Assembly (NCBI GenBank): GCA_019022495.1
Contig: JAFEKR010000004.1
Location: forward strand, 4,092,001-4,156,000
DNA from: Epichloe hybrida
Taxonomy: Eukaryota > Ascomycota > Sordariomycetes > Hypocreales > Clavicipitaceae
Length of the DNA: 64,000 nt
Direction of reading: 5' to 3'
Numbering within the stretch: position 1 is the stretch's first letter; each line of letters starts with the position of its first letter. The translations under genes and the position numbers were made by a program. The notes under the pieces were generated by a model. It saw nothing but the letters and a program-made list of their open reading frames with translations, was not told the origin of the DNA and made no database searches. Of the stretch, positions 44,464-55,948 are shown one piece after another.

Positions 44464-44904
44464 TCACTGCGCTAGTGATTCGTCCTTAGCCTCCACTGTT
44501 GCGTCAATCATCCCGTTCAGCCCGGTTTCGTATTGCTCTGCAGTCAGATAACCTGTATGATATAGTGTCCTCAGAGCGAAATCGACCCACTGCTGGCAGT
44601 TAAATTCCGGATCGTGATTTGCCACGTCAACGGATTCCATCAAACTCGCAAGCTCAGCGGATGATAGAGACTCCTTGGTCGTACCGACCTCGACCTTTTT
44701 TGCGAAAGTTGTCGAAGTTGTAGGGTCAAAGTTCTGACGCCGTTCAAACGTGAACTCCCCTGTCAAGCCTTTGACATGGTAGAAGTCGTGCGAGGTATTG
44801 TCCTTGGGCACACACCAGAGTCCAGTGTGCCTGTACTTTGAAAAATCCACGGGATCACCCCTGTGAACGGCGATGTAGATCTTGTACTTCGTCTTACTGG
44901 GCAT
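44464..44904 (-). CDS. Small conserved-looking fungal protein (146 aa), function unknown
   Basis: A single exon from ATG 44904 to the stop at 44464. It opens with YKIYIAVHRGDPVDFSKYRHTGLW, a strand followed by a histidine. The middle has FERRQNF and the C-terminal part has DPEFNCQQWVDFALRTLYHTGYL. The spaced His and Cys with a CQQW helix resembles small fungal proteins with a papain-like (peptidase-type) layout; I cannot name the family with confidence. Codon use and composition are ordinary. It converges with the broken APH-type gene, with stop codons about 60 bp apart. Confidence 0.65.
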   Translation of the reverse strand: MPSKTKYKIYIAVHRGDPVDFSKYRHTGLWCVPKDNTSHDFYHVKGLTGEFTFERRQNFDPTTSTTFAKKVEVGTTKESLSSAELASLMESVDVANHDPEFNCQQWVDFALRTLYHTGYLTAEQYETGLNGMIDATVEAKDESLAQ

Positions 44905-45988
44905 GTCGGCTGAGGCGACGGAGGAGGATTGAAGTGATTGATGGCCCTAGCTCGATATGATAGCGCTGCCGAGTTGAATCGATAGTGAGAAATACAAATA
45001 TTGTAGCCACACAAGCTAGGTTTACTAAGAAGCACTATATTCATTGATATTGACTATGCTTTCTCATGCATAAGAAGCAGATCAAGCGAAGGCTGTTACG
45101 TGCTAGAATCGACAAGTGGCCTGTTGCCGAGGATGTGGCCTGTCATCTTACATGTGGCTAGCATGTGACCGAGAACCCCTTTGTTAGACGATAGCTCTAA
45201 CCTCTAGCTAGTTAAATTTGAACAACAACCTAAACACATACTATATATTACGTTTGACATCGTAGGAGAGGTATTTATGTCTAGACCTGTATTAAGTGAA
45301 ACATTATTGCTACAACAGGAACCGCAGCTAGCTTATTAGTCTAACTAAATTCTAAGTCCTTTAAAGCTTATCACAAAGCTTATTACCTAACCTTCTGCAA
45401 AGCTCGTTGCCCGGCCCTTTGCAGATTCGTCAGCAGCCAATTCGTCAGCCTAACCGAATTTAAAGCCGCTACGGAAGACTATAGCTACAACTGTGCCTAA
45501 ACCCAAAAATTAAAAAAATTCGTAACTGCAGCACCCTAGTGTGTAATATATAAGTAGGTATATACAGTGTAAATCCCTCCTTCCTAACTAATTAACTAAT
45601 TGACGATTTAACTAATTGACTGACCGAAGATTTGACTAATTGACTAATTGACTAATTGACTAATTGACTAATTGACTAATTGACTAATTGACTAATTGAC
45701 TAATTGACTAATTGACTAATTGACTAATTGGCTAATTAATGAGGATAAAGATATTTTACTCAACGGTCCGCTCTCTTTCACGGCCAATTCTTTCAATTGG
45801 AGAGTCTTGAATTTAGGCTGCGCGCAGATGCCGCGATCAGGTTCATGCATACGCTCGAAGTAATTCATATATTTTCTGATGCGCGGCGTAAAGACGCGTA
45901 GTAGAGGGCGAGGCATCTAGAGACGGATCACTACTATTATAAGAACTAGTAGAGAAAAGAAGTATGCCAAACATTGAGCTAACAGGTC
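44905..45988. other. Gene-free stretch with AT-rich and repeat sequence
   Basis: No motif-bearing frame. It becomes AT-rich from about 45180, with scattered TpA suggestive of mild RIP, and contains the GACTAATT array annotated separately. Confidence 0.5.
45634..45729. repeat. Twelve perfect copies of the 8 bp unit GACTAATT
   Basis: An exact 96 bp array, preceded from about 45588 by degenerate units (AACTAATT, GACGATTT). The same degenerate units make up the repeat at 2.3 kb. Confidence 0.92.
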
Positions 45989-47062
45989 TTAGGAAATCTG
46001 TAGAAATTCATGAATTTTCTCTACAGCCTGGTTATCACCGGCAATCGTCCCCGCTAAGTTTTCATCAACCCAACCCTCCGTGGTTCCCCCGCCAAAGTCT
46101 ATGAGCCAAGCCTCATTAGTATGAAGATGAATAAGAACATTATCCGCCTTACCATCACCCCAGATGATGCCATGGTTATGCAACCAATCAACAGCCTGTC
46201 GAATATTTGAAAGCCAAGCCTTTCTTCGCTCCTTTGAAATCGCAGTGATATCATCTATTGTTGCCAACGTAGACGACCGTTCGTTCTCAGGATATGGGAT
46301 GAGTTCCTCCAATATTCCGATGATGTGTCCATCATTGGGCGTTTCAACGAGTCCGAGAAGTTTTGGCACATTGACTGGCGAGGGTTCCTGGGCGGCGGAG
46401 GCAGTAATTTTGGCGAGGCAATACATTTCTCTTTGCATCGCGCCACCATCAAAGTCGCGCCCTACTTTGGCACACATATGACACCCGTTGACTAAGACAT
46501 GCGTAATATAATCACTCCCGAGTAAGTTCTCGAGCACTTGAATATCTGTCGTCAGATATCTCGGCACTTCCAAGTCCTCTTTCACGTCAAGGTGAAGGGA
46601 AAATGTTCGGAACTGCGGTTTCGGTGACTCCAAGTCGGGAACAGGAACTATCCCTGTGTAGCCTTTTCCAGAAATTTCAGACATCGTGAGGCGATAGGCT
46701 CCGTCTGAAAGTAGTTTCATTGTGCCACCAACCGTGACAAGTCTGAAACAATATTGTGGCGGAAAAATAATTGAATGCAGGCTCGACTGTGGCTCTGTGG
46801 GGGGAGGAGCGAACAGATCAAATGTAGAAGCTCCAGCTTCAATGATGGCATCAAGAATCTCGTCTTGAACCGCATCCACTTCTTCCTCATCACCGCCAAG
46901 GCATGCAGACGTGTATTTCTTGATGAGAAAATTTTCCGCCGCATCAGGAGAAGGGTTTGGATCGAGATCCACGATCATTTGCGCGCGATTCCAGCGAATG
47001 TGAAGCGTGACTCCATCGCCGCATCCATACGATACTTGTTCAATGTAGTAAAGCGGAAACAT
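45989..47062 (-). CDS. Protein-kinase-like fungal protein with WGD catalytic loop
   Basis: A 357-aa single-exon protein. The N-terminal half has no recognised domain. The C-terminal half is a small protein-kinase-like fold: HVLVNGCHMCAKVGR supplies a lysine strand, GILEELIPYPE the hinge, and AVDWLHNHGIIWGDGKADNVLI the catalytic loop, in which the usual HRD is replaced by WGD, followed by AWLIDFGGG, an intact DFG. This layout is common in fungus-specific expanded kinase-like families with unknown substrates. The catalytic Asp, Asn and DFG Asp are present, so activity is possible. The start ATG at 47062 opens the frame at MFPLYYIEQVSYG. No damage is seen. Confidence 0.75.
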   Translation of the reverse strand: MFPLYYIEQVSYGCGDGVTLHIRWNRAQMIVDLDPNPSPDAAENFLIKKYTSACLGGDEEEVDAVQDEILDAIIEAGASTFDLFAPPPTEPQSSLHSIIFPPQYCFRLVTVGGTMKLLSDGAYRLTMSEISGKGYTGIVPVPDLESPKPQFRTFSLHLDVKEDLEVPRYLTTDIQVLENLLGSDYITHVLVNGCHMCAKVGRDFDGGAMQREMYCLAKITASAAQEPSPVNVPKLLGLVETPNDGHIIGILEELIPYPENERSSTLATIDDITAISKERRKAWLSNIRQAVDWLHNHGIIWGDGKADNVLIHLHTNEAWLIDFGGGTTEGWVDENLAGTIAGDNQAVEKIHEFLQIS

Positions 47063-47354
47063 GATTGGAGCAGCGATTGATGTGGGAGAGAAGAGTTAAA
47101 GCGAGACTAACGACACCAGACAGATGGGAATGATATCGTCATATCAGTACCGACATCTTCGCCAATTTTATGGTCGACGCGGTATCTCTCATTCATGACA
47201 ATGTCTACAGAGGGAGAGAATCTATACCTTCATTTTGCGTTGGCAGCGATGTCGCTAATTGAGAGCGTAGAGGCTGGGAGAAATTGGAGGGGGGAGGGGG
47301 TGATATCGCGCCGTGTTTGCGCCCCGGTAATAAATTAAAGACTGGGTGCACATT

Positions 47355-47908
47355 ACGGATGTCCAAGTCAAAAGTCGTGTCCCCTGCACGCTGCTGCCTA
47401 GAGTGGCCTAAGGCATTAACGTAGTAGCCTAAGGCATATAAATAGTCTAGAATAATATAAGGAAAATTAAACAAGGTATCTCTGCTATATAAACTACATA
47501 TAAAAGTAACTTATCCTAGTTATTATTAGATTCTTCCTCTATATTACTAAAATCTAAGGCATTAAGGTTATTAGGACTATTAGGACTATTAAGCTTATAA
47601 GGGTTAAAAACCTACCTTCTTTTATTATTATTAATAGTAATAGTATCTTTATCTTTAAACTCTAATTATAAAATAACCCTTTAAACCCTCTAACTATTAG
47701 CTTAACCTTCATAACCTTCGCGATAGTTATGCAGCTAACTTTAGCGATAGTTATAGCACTAGTAGCAAAAGCGGGCAAAGAGAGGGGAACCAGAGAAGAG
47801 GTAAGCCTCTTATTTAATTTACCTAGTGAGACTACGACCCCGCTAGCTAATTATATCCTTAACTAGGGTCGCGTGCAGGGGACACGACTTTTGACTTGGA
47901 CATCCGTA
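47355..47908. mobile_element. 554 bp inverted-repeat element (MITE-like) with perfect 38 bp termini
   Basis: Positions 47355-47392 and 47871-47908 are exact reverse complements over 38 bp, beginning TACGGATGTCC. If the outermost TA is the duplicated target, the element is of the Tc1/mariner type with a 36 bp TIR. The inside is AT-rich with TpA enrichment and has no open frame, while the termini are not mutated. Confidence 0.85.
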
Positions 47909-48188
47909 CTCCGTAGCTGACACGAACCCCACAATCACGATGGCCTGCACATGCTCCAGGATTTTCGCTCCTCACCAAATGAAATGATTCGGTCTGAATG
48001 ATGCCCGTTCTGCTACCTACCATAAGGGATAGGGGGGTTTGCATCAGAACGGGCGGCTAATGATAAGCAGAGAAGAAACCCGTCAATCAAAGGCAACTGC
48101 GCATTCCCAGTTCGTCCAATAAGTTCGGTTTTCTACGCGCCCGGCCCCCGTCTGCTACACGTTTGCACGTCAACTCCTTCATCCCCAA

Positions 48189-50158
48189 ATGCCTCTCCCC
48201 CTCAATTCTCTACAACAGTCCATGGAGAGTTTGCAAAGTCGAAAGAGACGGAACGCAGACAATACCTTACAAGACAACCGTCCAGCGAAGAGGATCAAGC
48301 ACACTGCTGTGCGCAGCGCTTCCAACTTTCCACCAACATTCTGGGACAACCTGTCAAAGATTTGGCTTACGCCTCGTGCCTTGCGAGAACTCGATCGACG
48401 AAACAACGCACAACTTCTTGCCACAACATCTGCAACTTCAGTTGAAATAATAGGCACAAGCCTCGCTCGATTTGCAAGACGCGGCGGTCCAGATCTTCGA
48501 CATCTAAGAGGGGTAGGTCTAATCCCATCCATATGCGACGCTATAAACTAATTCGTAACTAGTATCCCAAACCAAACCACGTCGCACGGATGAACTCTAG
48601 CCGTTCCTTGGGATCCTCGAGCCGACGGACACAGTCCACCAAGGCAACAAGTGTTTCGTCCAAGTCCAAGCGATCCTCTGCATATGACAAGAATTTCGAG
48701 CAGAATCTTGTTGATAACAGGATATACCCAAAGGGGTACGAGTATCCTGATGATGACTCGATACCAGAGCCTAGAAATTTGGACGACATTGTTCAAGCGT
48801 TATCAGCTCCTCGGGCATCTCTTTCGCCATCTCGCTTCCCCCGTTCAGCCTTTAAAACCTTTGCGCTAGCCAATGACCGCGTGATTTCCGAGGGCAAGGT
48901 TGTAAGTGATATACTTCCGACCATACGCGGCAACAATGACATCCCAAGCGAGGGGACTCTCCCCTTCACCAACCTCGATTCAATAACCGACGGGACTACA
49001 GTCGACGCGGTGCCTGACTTGTATGACGGATCTTACCCAAAAACCGTCCACAAGATAGTCCGACAAGATCTGAGCAACATGATCACACCAACAAGTCACG
49101 GGCGCGCGCCACTGGCGCCCAACTTCTTTGTTGAAGCCAAAGCTCCGCGGGGAGGTGCCGATGTGGTGAAACGGCAGGCGTGCCTAGATGGAGCCATAGG
49201 AGCTCGCGCCATGCACAGCCTACAGAACTACGGTGAAGGAGAGCCAGTGTTCGACGGTTACGCGCACACATTTAGCTCTACCTACCACGCTGGAACTGGC
49301 ACTCTTCAGCTGTACGCCCACCATATCACCGGCCCGGCTGCCGAGGGGGAGCCGCCAGAGTACCATATGACCCAGATTGACAGCTGGGGAATGACTGGCA
49401 ATATTGACACTTTCCGGCGCGGAGCAACTGCATTCAGGAACGCCAGAGATTTGGCTCAACGACAAAGAGAGACTTTCATCCGAGCTGCCAACACTAGAGC
49501 ATCACAAGTAGAACTGGTAGCTCCTACGGAACAAATGAGCCAAATACACCAGCACAATGACCCAAATGAATCTACTGATCACTTGGAAATCACAGCATGG
49601 CAGAGCTCTCACGACGACCTCCAGCAACAAATTGCTGAAACTCAAGTCGAAGACGACGACGATGGAGGCGAGGCGCCCTCTACTCCCCAGAATCTCTATA
49701 CCTTGGAAGATACACAAAACCTAAGCCAAGAGTCGGCAGCTTCAGGCACTAACAACCTATCGATGAACTTCGTGTCGAGCGTCAGTTCAAGTTCAAAGCG
49801 CTCCAGGCAAACTTTGAGCTCTCCCGCCACTCCGGATGCGAGCCGGTCTACCAAATGTCGATCGCGTCCTGGCACAACCCGACGAACTGCTGGGTCGCCC
49901 AACCCTACCACAGAAACAGAGTCATCAGGCCTAAGCGCGTCTTGTCGGGTAGAGACGTATAGACACAAAGGAGAAGTTCATTTTCGGGACCAAGAGGGTC
50001 AAAAAGTCAAGACCGAGTTAAGGGACTGGACAGCGGACATGATAGACGGCGTACAATACTTTCATTGGCGGAGCCCCAAGTCTGGACTGTTGTTTTGGAC
50101 GCCGGAGCTACCAGAGCAGCTATCCAAGGAAGCGAAGAAGATGGGCAGTCATGGGTGA
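48189..50158 (+). CDS. DUF7924-like fungal protein with PD-(D/E)XK-like motif
   Basis: Two exons, 48189-48512 and 48563-50158, encode 639 aa. The 50 bp intron (GTAGGT ... TAACTAG) is in phase 0 and joins GPDLRHLRG to YPKPNHVARMNSS. The N-terminus has a basic, nuclear-localisation-like stretch (SRKRRNAD, RPAKRIKH) and an ASNFPPTFWDNLSKIWLTPRAL segment. The core (about residues 155-390) has DNRIYPKGYEYPD, RASLSPSRF, VPDLYDG, NFFVEAKAPRGGADVVKRQACLDGAIGARAMH and AHTFSSTYHAGTGTLQLY, which I recall as the fungal family DUF7924. E218, D260 and the E299-x-K301 pair resemble a PD-(D/E)XK nuclease site; activity is inference. The C-terminal third is low-complexity, ending in a small WTADMIDGVQYFHWRSP domain. 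No damage is seen. Confidence 0.78.
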
Positions 50159-51020
50159 CTTGATAAAGCTCAAATAATCGCTACTGCGAAATGCAGCGGT
50201 ATACAGCGCCTTTAAACTCCTTCGTCATTACTCACTTCTGCTATAGCTTATCCTGTGATTCCAGTCTGTGTCGCAAGAGCTAGGCGGCAGGCGTTTAGTG
50301 TCCATAGGGACGTGGCAATGCGTTGTGTTCGCCCTATGAGTGCAGCGCCTGGAATTGCAACGTGCCGGGCATGCATCATCCTTGGAATACAGCGTTTTGG
50401 CATAGCTTTACTTGAAGAACTGTAGGAGGGCGTTGGCAAAAATGGTCGTTGCGCGCGTCGTACTTTCGCACAGTTTTGCATGCCCACAAATGACGGCAGA
50501 CCTAGAAGGGGGACATGGAGTGGGCATTCATCAACGACGCAGACGGCCTCCATCCGCAGGTTCGCACATTCCTTGGTAATAGGACCTTGGAACAATTCTG
50601 TCGACTACTTTTGACTCAGAGCAAAGGAATCCTTCGCAGATGCATTGTTCAGGAAAGATGAAGTGGAAGATGCCTTGAACACCCACGATACGCCCAACGT
50701 TTACCTTTGACAAGAATTTGTAGGCACGAATGATGCTGCTCTACAGGTAAATCAAGGCTTCCATAATTTGACTCCAGCTCAGATAGCAAGCAAGAAGGTG
50801 GCTCCGCCGTGCATCCCGAATTCAACCATACGCTGTGGCTGGTCCTCGTGAAGGACCTCAAGTCCAATGAGGTTGGTTAATTTATTCTCTCAAAGGTAGA
50901 TCGTCAGCTCTCGGAGGAAAAGCGAATTGACACTTGCCAACGAGGCTGGCGGCGGCGACGACTACCAGTTAACGTCGAGAATCCAGTAGATCGACCTTTG
51001 AAATTACTGGCGATTTATCT
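50159..51020. other. Intergenic stretch, no supported gene
   Basis: Short frames only (the longest 115 codons at 50248-50595, minus strand), without motifs. Nothing further is supported. Confidence 0.45.
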
Positions 51021-52072
51021 TCATGTTGGACAAAATGCATCGAGATACATGAACGATGCGGTCCCTTCTTTTACTGGTTCTCTCCCTCCATCATGCCAGG
51101 TAAAGCCGTATCGGAGGAAGAGGCCAGTCATTCTTGCGATTTGGATTGCCTGTCTTTCATCTTCCGAAAGTCCTCCGACAGCCTCCTCAAAAGTCCGCCA
51201 GAACTGGACACGGAGAGCGCAATGATGGAGGTGGTAGCGCCATCCCTGATGATTCATGGAACCCAGGATATTCTCGAGTCCCCATAGTGAAATGCCAAAT
51301 GGACAGATCTTGGCCTCAGCCCAGTCAATAACGCCAGTAAGGCGGCCGGTCAGGGGATCTACAAGGACGTTCAACTCGGAGAGATCGCCGTGGTTTAACA
51401 CCATGGGATACGACGATGCGAAGAGCAATGGGAGCCCAGCACGAACCATGTTCAAGTTCTGCTGATGGCGAAGAGGCAAGACCTGAGAGAGACGCTCAAA
51501 TCTCCACTCATATTCGGCGCGTATCTTGTCGGCGGCGTCCGGAGCCATGTGTTGCCTTGCTTTCCACGAGGCTGCAAAGTACCTGGACGGAGAATTAGCA
51601 AAAAATTGCCGACGTGATAAACAATTTGACTTACAAGGCGAAGTCTACTACGGTTTTAGAGTATTGCGAGTTGGCCTGCATCGAAGTCCCGATGGGCTTA
51701 CAGTATTCAGACCGTGCTAAAACATAGGGAGTCCCGGGAAGCTTGTCCATTGAGTAAATGGCGAGCGGTGACGCTTGACCAACCTGGCCATGAAAGGTAT
51801 ACGCCGCGACAAGCTGTCCATGAACTTGTCGAGCTAGGTCCAAGATCTGTGTATCCAAGTCTGAATTCGCATCTCGGAATTGAACAATCTTGGATTGGTG
51901 GGGTCCTGCTGTTACCGTGTAGCTGAATGAACCCTGCAGGTATGGGAACGGGATTGACGGGTCCTCCAGCGAGAGAGACCGCAAGTTCGTCGCATTGCTG
52001 CCGAGTCACGGGTGCGTGCGACGCGAAGAAATCGCTAATTGTATCTTCAAGGGAGTAAAGAACGGTATCCAT
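51021..52072 (-). pseudogene. APH-family gene with intron and a frameshift in the N-terminal half
   Basis: Reading down from ATG 52072, the first frame gives MDTVLYSLEDTISDFF and QQCDELAVSLAGGPVNPVP. Near 51944-51946 (a run of three Cs on the coding strand) homology moves to another frame: PYLQGSFSYTVTAG, VQFRDANSDLD, LAIYSMDKLPGTPYVLA. One surplus base explains the switch. An intron (51583-51634, GTAAGT ... GTCCAG, CTAAT branch) then joins VDFAL to YFAASWKARQHM. The final exon carries the catalytic loop LNHGDLSELNVLVDP and VIDWAEAKICPFG and stops at 51021. Without the surplus base the protein would be about 330 aa. A sequencing error cannot be excluded. Confidence 0.72.
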
Positions 52073-53832
52073 TAGCAAGATGCGAGCCTGTGAATGCTGC
52101 TAAGATGGAGTGGTTGAGATATCCTAGAAGGAACGCGGCCAACTCTCCTGAAAAGTAGGCACGAAGTACGTACTGTTCCAAGCATCCTCATCCGCACTGT
52201 GCCATGTGAACTAGCTCGGTGGCAGCGCGGATCTTTTCCGTGCGAGAATTTGAGGTGCCTCGGAGTTGACCTGTGTTCCAAAATCCCCGGCTTGTGTGTT
52301 CCGCGGAGGGCATCGGCATCGCTAGGTAGGTTTCGTCGGCGGAGGCTGGATTCTCTGCTCGGACGCCAACTCGTTTGTTCGGTTCGGTCCGCGGCGGCTC
52401 CTGCCTTTTATCATTTGGGTCGGTCCTCCTCCCTATCCAGATTGCCACCGTGCGGTTACATGAAATTACAATAACATATCTCAAGACTACAGCAAATTAT
52501 ATATAAACGTAAGAGATGTGCGTAAAAAAAGATGTTTTGCAGCAAATGTCTATTAAGCTGTTCATTGTTCAGTTTCCTGTTTCACCAGGGCCAGTTCCTC
52601 TGGTCCAAAGACGCTATACTATGCGCAAAAATTTGGAGTCACATCTCCTCTCTTCAAGTCTGCAAAATCCACGTATGGCAAAGCCTTTCCCACTCACAAA
52701 ACGCATATTCAAGACGCCCATGGAGGTCAAATCTGACCACTCTTTTCTGTGAGCTATTCCGCTTTTTGACACAAGGATATTTGACCAAAAGGGAGGTGTG
52801 GCACCATATGAGCTTTACTTGATAGATCTGGGGGGGGGGTGGGGGGTTCCTTGACAAGCCTCAGGGAGTTATTAGATTTCGCCAAGTCTTATCAAATCCT
52901 GAAAGCACAAGAGTCCACCTGCTATCCCGTCCGCGGATGCAAAGACCGTACTTCTTACTGACAAGCCATAAGAATAACTACTAGGTCTTCAAAATCAGAG
53001 GTATCGTAGCAGGGTTCAATTTCAGTCCAGATATGCCGACGGAATGTCCTGCAAACGGCGAGTAGGACCACCCGGAGAGACGCGAGCATAGCGAGACTTG
53101 CTCCTTTTTGTTTTGCGGGGAGCAAGAACAGCAGCCAATTTTGAACCAATATGCTATGAGGAGGCTCGCAAGAGACTATCAAGGCTTCCGATATCTAAAA
53201 CATTACAAAAAATATCAGGTAGAGTTCTGGGCAAACGATCTAAGCACAGCGGTGCTATGTTTAGATGCCTGTGTTCGAGTAGCTAATAAGCAATAAGAAC
53301 AAGATGTAAAGACAAGCATTTAAGAACAAGGATCGATATCCGGCTACTACTACTAGTGTCTTCCTTACCAAGTGCATAAGTAGGACAAACCCTGATGTGG
53401 GTATAGCGCCAAGTAGCAAGAAAACACAGCTCCGAATAGCAACGCTCATCAAATTCAACCTTCTCGCACAAGTGCATGGTTCCTTGGTGATACCAACAAC
53501 AACTGTTACACGAAAAAAGAGGCGCAGCTAGCTAGCCACTAATTTGTACGTGCATCATAAAGTCATGTGCGTTGTACGTGTTATGTGAGCATTTCTCCTT
53601 GCGTACCACCGCGCATTGGTGTGAGGTATCATACGCTACCTAGGCAACACACCCACCAGTTGGAGTTAAGGTTATCGAGACCTCTAATTGTCACCTTGGC
53701 CAGTTAGCTACCCCTCGTTTTTGCATGCAACAGTTATGAGCCTCGGAGGTCTGCTAGAAGAGGCTAAGAAAATTGTAACTTCTAAGCGCACAAGTCTAAG
53801 TCTTACACAAAACTACATTGTTCTAGCCTAAT
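52073..53832. other. Gene-free stretch, 1.8 kb
   Basis: No supported gene. It holds a G-rich tract (52830-52846) and several short frames without motifs (for example 62 codons at 53108-53296). It ends at the first transposon boundary. Confidence 0.45.
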
Positions 53833-54101
53833 TGTTGTGGAATGATGCAGACGGAGGCAAAGAGTGGTCAGAAGAGAAGATAATGTAAAATTACTATCTA
53901 GGAATTCATAATCTAGAAGAGAAAAAGGAAGCTTATAAGCTTTAAATCTATAAGTAATAAATCTAGGTCTTTAAACAAAGCCTAAAATAAACCGCAATAT
54001 TAAACGTAATATAAGAAGCTATATTATTAAATAAAGAGAGAATAATAAGAGTAATGCCTAATATTTAAGGCTATAATATAAGGCTATAAATATCCTTAAC
54101 A
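53833..54101 (-). repeat. 3' LTR of the copia element
   Basis: 269 bp. In the plus direction it starts TGTTGTGG and ends CCTTAACA, so both strands begin TG and end CA. The boundary is set by the adjoining polypurine tract (54102-54109). The second LTR is outside the window, so the length is not confirmed. Confidence 0.7.
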
Positions 54102-55451
54102 CTGCCCCTAGTAGTATATCTAGCTAGTAATAAAGAAAAAAAGAAAAGTAAAAAATTAAGGTTATTTATAAAGCTTCTAAAATATTTCCCTTTATAAAGT
54201 CCTTAGCCTTTATTATTTAAAAAAGGCATATAAAATCACTATATTTAATGCGTTTTAGACCTTTTATAAATTTATTAGTAATTATTTATCTAGTGCTAAT
54301 TTATTAAAGATAAAAATCCCCTTAATAAGCTTTTTATATAATTTATTTATAGCGTAAATTAATATAATAAGTATATTCCTTATACTTCTTATTAAGTATA
54401 TTAGCTTTTATATTCTAGCTATTTATAAATAGTAATAATAGGTATAATTACTTAATCCTAAAGTTATTAAGAAGTTAAGTAACCTAAAGTATTAAGAGGC
54501 TAGTTAGTATAAGATTAATAAATTTAGCTTTTATAAAGCTAAGGGCTATAAGAGTTTATTTCTTTAACTACTAAAGAATATATTCTCTAGTAAGGGTTAT
54601 AATATACCTTATAGTTAAATGTCTTATATCTAGGTTATTAGTAAGAGAGGTATTACTAAATTTCTTTACTTAAAGTATTAATTTAGGGTTTAAAAAACTA
54701 TATTCTCTAAGAATAATTCCTAAATTATTTACTCCTATAAGGTATTACTAAAGGTATTTCTTAAGATTTATATATACTTACTTTAGTGTAAAATTTACAC
54801 TATAAAGTTAATTAACTATAAATATAATATTAAGTTATATAAATACTAAAAGCTAGTTAAAGTTTCCTATATATTTTACCTAGTTAAAGAGGTTATAGAC
54901 TATATTAAGCTCTTTTTAATTAGCTAGAATAATAGTCTTTAGAAGCTAGGGAATGTTTAAAGTATTAAGGTTATTAATATTAAATTTCTTTATAATAGTC
55001 TATATATAAAGCTATTAGTAAAGAAGCATAGTATAATTAGTATAATTATAGATAAATTTAATGCTAAGAAATAGCTTAATATTACCTAAATACTTTAATT
55101 TATAGTATTTTTATAATTCCTTAATAACATTTATAATAATTATAAGGGTTTTTCCTATAATAATTATATTATCTATGTATAAAAGAAGTATAATATTATT
55201 ATATTTAAAAATGTAGAGTTTACTTAATAGCCTCTTAAAGCCTTACTATTTAAGTTCCTTAGTAATATTATCTAGTTACTAAAGAGAAGAAATAAGTAAG
55301 CTATAAAGAGCTTTTTTAAGCTTATAGACTTTAGTTATACTATCTAAGTATTTATAAGGTTATTTAATATAAATATCTCCTTATGCTTTAGCATTAAGAA
55401 AGGTATTTATAATATTATTGTTATGGACTAGCCCCTAGGCAACTGCGATAG

Positions 55452-55574
55452 TGTCAGGTGCGCGCGCGCGTACGCGTGGCTTGATAATCAATTGTAAGGT
55501 GCGATGCGAGCGAGAGCTAGCATTGGTGAATCTTTTGGTTTAATAGCTTACCTGCACACCTTTAGGTTCTAATA
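55452..55574. repeat. Left terminal repeat of the TRIM-like element
   Basis: 123 bp including a CG-alternating stretch (GCGCGCGCGCGTACGCGT). Start TGTCAG is intact; the last four bases AATA carry RIP-type changes compared with the right copy's GATA. Confidence 0.9.
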
Positions 55575-55948
55575 TTAATACTAGCTCTCACAGGTCTTCT
55601 AGTGTGCTAGTCCTAGGTTTAAATCCTCGTGGGTGGGGCGTGCGCTAGGTCCTAGGTTTAATTCCTGTAGCTGGATTAACCTAATAAGTCTAGGTTTAAA
55701 TTGCTAGGCTAGGTGCTTATGTTAGGCTCATAGGGTAAGTACAGGCGCACACCTACATAAGGTCACGTGCACTAGGTGATGTATAGGCCTAGCTACTGTG
55801 CGTACTAGGCCTTAGGGGTTCACAATTGGTTAATTATCTTAGAGGCCACGGATGACTGGGCCTAATCTAAGCTAAGGTTACGCACGTTGCTAGCCGCTGG
55901 CTAGTGGGGCCCTTAGCTTAGGGCGAGCCTTACGAGGGAAAGGATAAT

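Noticed and set aside
52830..52846. G-rich tract as a quadruplex regulatory element
   Set aside because: It is a near-continuous G run without spaced G blocks and without an adjacent gene.
53098..53296. Two overlapping 62-codon plus-strand frames
   Set aside because: Short, no motif, next to transposon DNA.
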